Assembly: GCA_024220525.1 (NCBI GenBank)
Contig: JAMYWO010000141.1
Span: 100,568 to 112,334, forward strand
DNA: 11,767 bases
Reading direction: 5' to 3'
From: Cochliopodium minus
Lineage: Eukaryota > Discosea > Himatismenida > Cochliopodiidae
Shown here in pieces: positions 9,163 through 11,767 of this stretch (its first letter is position 1; every line of letters starts with the position of its first letter). Position numbers and translations under genes: made by a program. The notes below the pieces were generated by a model. It did not search any database and was not told the origin of the DNA. It worked only from the letters and a program-made list of their open reading frames with translations.

Positions 9163-9387
9163 AAAAAAAAAATTTATTTACTTTTTCTCTTTTTGTCTTT
9201 TTTTTTTCTATTTCAATTTTGATTTGAAAAAATAAAAATTTTTAAAAATTACCCCTTTTCATCCTCTTTGATTACTTTGATTGTTTCATTTGTCCCCTTT
9301 CATTTTGTTCGGGTGATATCTATTATTCAATAAAAAAAAAAAAAAAAAATTGTGAAAGAAAAAAATTAGAATACGTTTTTTACGGTT
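9163..9387. other. Spacer between the two LRR genes; 3' end and promoter
   Basis: Poly-T and poly-A tracts with AATAAA at 9231-9236, 69 nt past the stop of the upstream gene, and a second at 9329-9334 running into an 18-nt A tract (9332-9349). The promoter of the next gene must be in the remaining short stretch. Confidence 0.5.
9231..9236 (+). terminator. Possible polyadenylation signal of the LRR/ARM gene
   Basis: AATAAA 69 nt after the TAG stop, preceded by T-rich sequence. It is plausible in position but weak evidence in this base composition. Confidence 0.4.
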
Positions 9388-10964
9388 ATGAGAGATATTG
9401 AAGAACAAGTAAATATAATTTAATAATCTTCCTTTGTTATTCTTAATTCTTTATATCAATACTTCAGTTGAAAAGAAATAATGAAAAGATTGAGGAATTC
9501 AACAGAATATATCAATTAACGAATGATAAATTAACCAATATGAAGATCAAAAATTCTCTTTTGGGATCAGATGAAATGGATAGAAGCCTAAATGTTAGAT
9601 TATCAGATTATTTGAAAATAAACGATCTGAAAATAATTAAAATGAGGGGATTTAATCTTAAAAATGGGGAATGGCAAAAATTGATGGATTACATTAGCAA
9701 AAGTAGTACATTAAAAAAATTGGATTTTTCAGATTTTGGATTGAATAACGAAAAAGAAATTAAAACTCTTTCAGAATCTTTGAAAATGAACAATTCAATA
9801 GAAACACTTGATTTGTCAGGCAATTTAATAAAAAAAGATGCATTGGAATTTATTTTGAAAGCGATAGAAGATAAAAAAAATTTGAAATTTTTGAGTTTGT
9901 CTGGATGCAATATTCGGGGTTATGAAACGAAATTTATATGTGAATATGTAAGAAATAATGTTCATTTAACTTCTATTGATTTGTCTGGAAATAATCTTCA
10001 AAATAGCTTGTTAAATATAGCCGATTCGTTAAAACTAAACAAAAATTTGAAAGAATTGATCTTGAGTGATTGCGAATTGGAAAAAAAAGAAATAAAAGAT
10101 TTTTCAGAGTATTTAGTTTGTAATGACACTTTGACTTCTTTGGATTTATCTTGTAACGAGTTGAAAACCAAAGGAATAGTTAAAATAACAGATTCTCTTT
10201 ATCAAAATACCACACTTAAATCTCTAAACATAAGTTTTTGTGAATTAAGTGAAAAGGGCCTCATTTATTTTTCTAATCACATAAAAAATAATAAAAGCAT
10301 CACTTCTTTGGATATTTCTAGTAATAAATTTACAGAATCTTCTATCGTCTCTTTTAATTCTTACCTTTCTTTTAATAATTCTCTAAAATCTTTGAATATT
10401 TCTGGTTGTCACTTGCAAAATAATCTTTTTGTTTATGTGGCAGATTCTCTTAAAATGAATAACACTTTAAATACAATAGATATATCGAGTAATGGAATAA
10501 ATGACAAAGGGTTTTATTTTTTGGTTGGGTGTTTGTTCAAAAATAATTCTCTTTTTAAAATAAATTTCTCTGAAAACAAAAATTCTAAAAAAACATTTGA
10601 AGAAATCCATTTCCTTTTAAATTCCAACACAGAATGGAAGCATCAATATCACTTTAACACAAATATTTTCTTTAAAAGAAGTGTTCTTTCTTTTCTTCTT
10701 TTTCTAAAGAGATTTTACTTTACTTACAAAATTAAACTTCCCAAATTTGTTATTTATGAAATAATAAAGAGGATAGATAGAAAATCTTTTTACCCTCTTT
10801 TCATTTCTTCTTTTCAACCTTCTTCTGTCGACGATCAAGATTTATCTTTAGATATTGAATCATATGATATCAGTGAGGATGATGATGATTCTAATGAAAA
10901 TGAATTGGATGATCTAAATGACAATGATTCAGAGGAAGATAATTCTCTTTCACATATAGATTAA
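9388..10964 (+). CDS. Ribonuclease-inhibitor-type LRR protein with F-box-like C-terminal segment (2 exons, 505 aa)
   Basis: Exon 1 is 9388-9408 (MRDIEEQ) and exon 2 is 9468-10964. The 59-nt intron starts GTAAATA and ends ATACTTCAG, phase 0. Without the intron the first in-frame ATG is 9540, which would drop 24 codons of open frame; that shorter start is the alternative. Residues about 61-397 hold twelve LRRs of about 28 residues with the pattern LxxLxLSxN/C, the RI type that folds as a horseshoe for protein binding. Repeats alternate between an Asn form (LDLSGN, IDLSGN, LDLSCN, LDISSN, IDISSN) and a Cys form (LSLSGC, LILSDC, LNISFC, LNISGC). After them comes a basic, aromatic helix-rich stretch containing KLPKFVIYEIIKRI, which resembles the start of an F-box (inference). 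The last 45 residues or so are a strongly acidic Asp/Glu/Ser/Asn tail. No membrane span is seen. Its exact role is unknown. Confidence 0.85.
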
Positions 10965-11343
10965 ATTTAAATTTTTGTTCACTGATTAATGTATTATTTT
11001 TTCCGAGATTGGAGTTGTAATTCAAAGAAAGATTAATTTAGGACTATCACAAACAAAAAAAAAAAATGATTAATTAATTTTTTATTTTTTCAAAGAAAAT
11101 AAATAATGGAAAAAATTAAAAAAATAATTTATAATATAAACTTTTGATAAATAATTGCGTTAATTTAAAGTAAAATCAGCGTTTTCAATTTCATTAACAA
11201 TTTTTTTATATTATTTTTTTATTTTATTTCCTACTTTCAATTTTCAACAAATTCTCCTCTTTTAAAAATAAATAAAATGAAAATAAAAAAAAAAAAATTT
11301 AAGGATCATTTCAAAAAAAAACAAACAAGATACTCTGATAAAA
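10965..11343. other. Intergenic spacer before the ankyrin gene
   Basis: About 380 bp of A/T-rich sequence with poly-A and poly-T runs. AATAAA occurs at 11098-11103, 134 nt after the stop of the LRR gene. I see no coding or RNA gene signal. Confidence 0.5.
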
Positions 11344-11767
11344 TGAAAAATAATTATTTGGTGAGTATTCAATAAACCTCAATTTTTATCATTAAAAGAA
11401 TTTGAAAAAAAAGGGTTCATTCTCAAATGATATGATATCTATACCTGAGATAGAATTATTCCTTGAAGGAAAGGGAGATCTCAATGCAATTATGGACAAT
11501 GAAGAAAATTCAGGTAAAATATTAAATATAAAAGAAATATTTTTTGTTTACTTACATATCAATGAGGAGAATTAATTTTCTTTGCAAAAATAATAATTAT
11601 CAAATGGATATATGAATTGATTCTACTTTTGAATTTTATTATTTTACCAAAATAATAAAGCATTTCATCTATCGTTGAATAATGAATTTTTAACATTCAA
11701 AATATACAAGTATCTGCTTGATATGAAATCAGATATAAACCTAGCAAACAAATACAATATGTATCCT
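11344..11767 (+). CDS. Ankyrin-repeat protein, 5' part (cut by the window edge)
   Basis: Three exons are proposed: 11344-11361 (MKNNYL), 11414-11513 and 11661 to the edge at 11767. Intron 1 is 52 nt with a textbook GTGAGT donor and phase 0; intron 2 is 147 nt with GTAAAA donor, AAAG acceptor and phase 1. The joined protein has at least 74 residues. Visible signals are the ankyrin half-repeat GKGDLNAIMDNEENSAFHLS and then a helix pair ending in LLDMKSDINLANKYNMYP, which fit the consensus of hairpin 'GADINxxNxxGxTPLH'. If the tiny first exon is wrong, translation could start at ATG 11432 in the same frame. Ankyrin repeats bind other proteins; the partner and the rest of the gene are outside the window. 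Not counted in the usual way by ORF length because its exons are short. Confidence 0.72.

Noticed and set aside
1-11767. CRISPR array, insertion sequence, bacterial operon or tRNA/rRNA genes
   Set aside because: No spaced repeats, transposase, ribosome binding sites or RNA gene motifs were found; intron structure is eukaryotic.

Overview
The window is a piece of an AT-rich nuclear genome from a protist. The genes are cut by short spliceosomal introns (mostly 50-150 nt, GT-AG), separated by A/T homopolymer-rich spacers, and use the standard genetic code (TAA/TAG stops, no TGA read-through). The repeat-protein and tyrosine-kinase-like (TKL) content would suit an amoeboid protist (Amoebozoa, Heterolobosea or similar). 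This is inference; nothing here fixes the taxon.

Layout: (1) 182-2710, minus strand: a complete seven-exon gene for GPAA1/Gaa1, a subunit of the GPI transamidase. It rebuilds to 611 residues, close to the usual family length. Its fifth intron has no in-frame GT-AG solution and instead looks like a minor-spliceosome (U12-type) AT-AC intron. (2) 2711-3212: a divergent promoter region with a perfect 13-bp tandem duplication and a TATA-like box. (3) 3213-9162, plus strand: a six-exon gene for a 1789-residue protein ordered leucine-rich repeats (LRR), acidic LD-like motifs, long coiled coil, more LD-like motifs, TKL-type kinase-like domain and C-terminal armadillo (ARM) repeats. The kinase-like domain has HRN in place of HRD and is probably a pseudokinase. 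(4) 9388-10964, plus strand: a two-exon gene for a 505-residue ribonuclease-inhibitor-type LRR protein with alternating repeat types, an F-box-like C-terminal segment and an acidic tail. Its first coding exon is only seven codons. (5) 11344 to the right edge, plus strand: the 5' part of an ankyrin-repeat gene, also beginning with a tiny first exon (six codons).

The GPAA1 gene is housekeeping (GPI-anchor attachment in the ER). The other three encode protein-interaction scaffolds (LRR, ARM, ankyrin) with no sequence link to GPI anchoring, so their adjacency need not mean joint function. The most novel items are the LRR/LD-like/coiled-coil/pseudokinase/ARM protein and the candidate AT-AC intron. 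All exon junctions come from reading frame, splice signals and remembered family patterns; no transcript data or searches were available.
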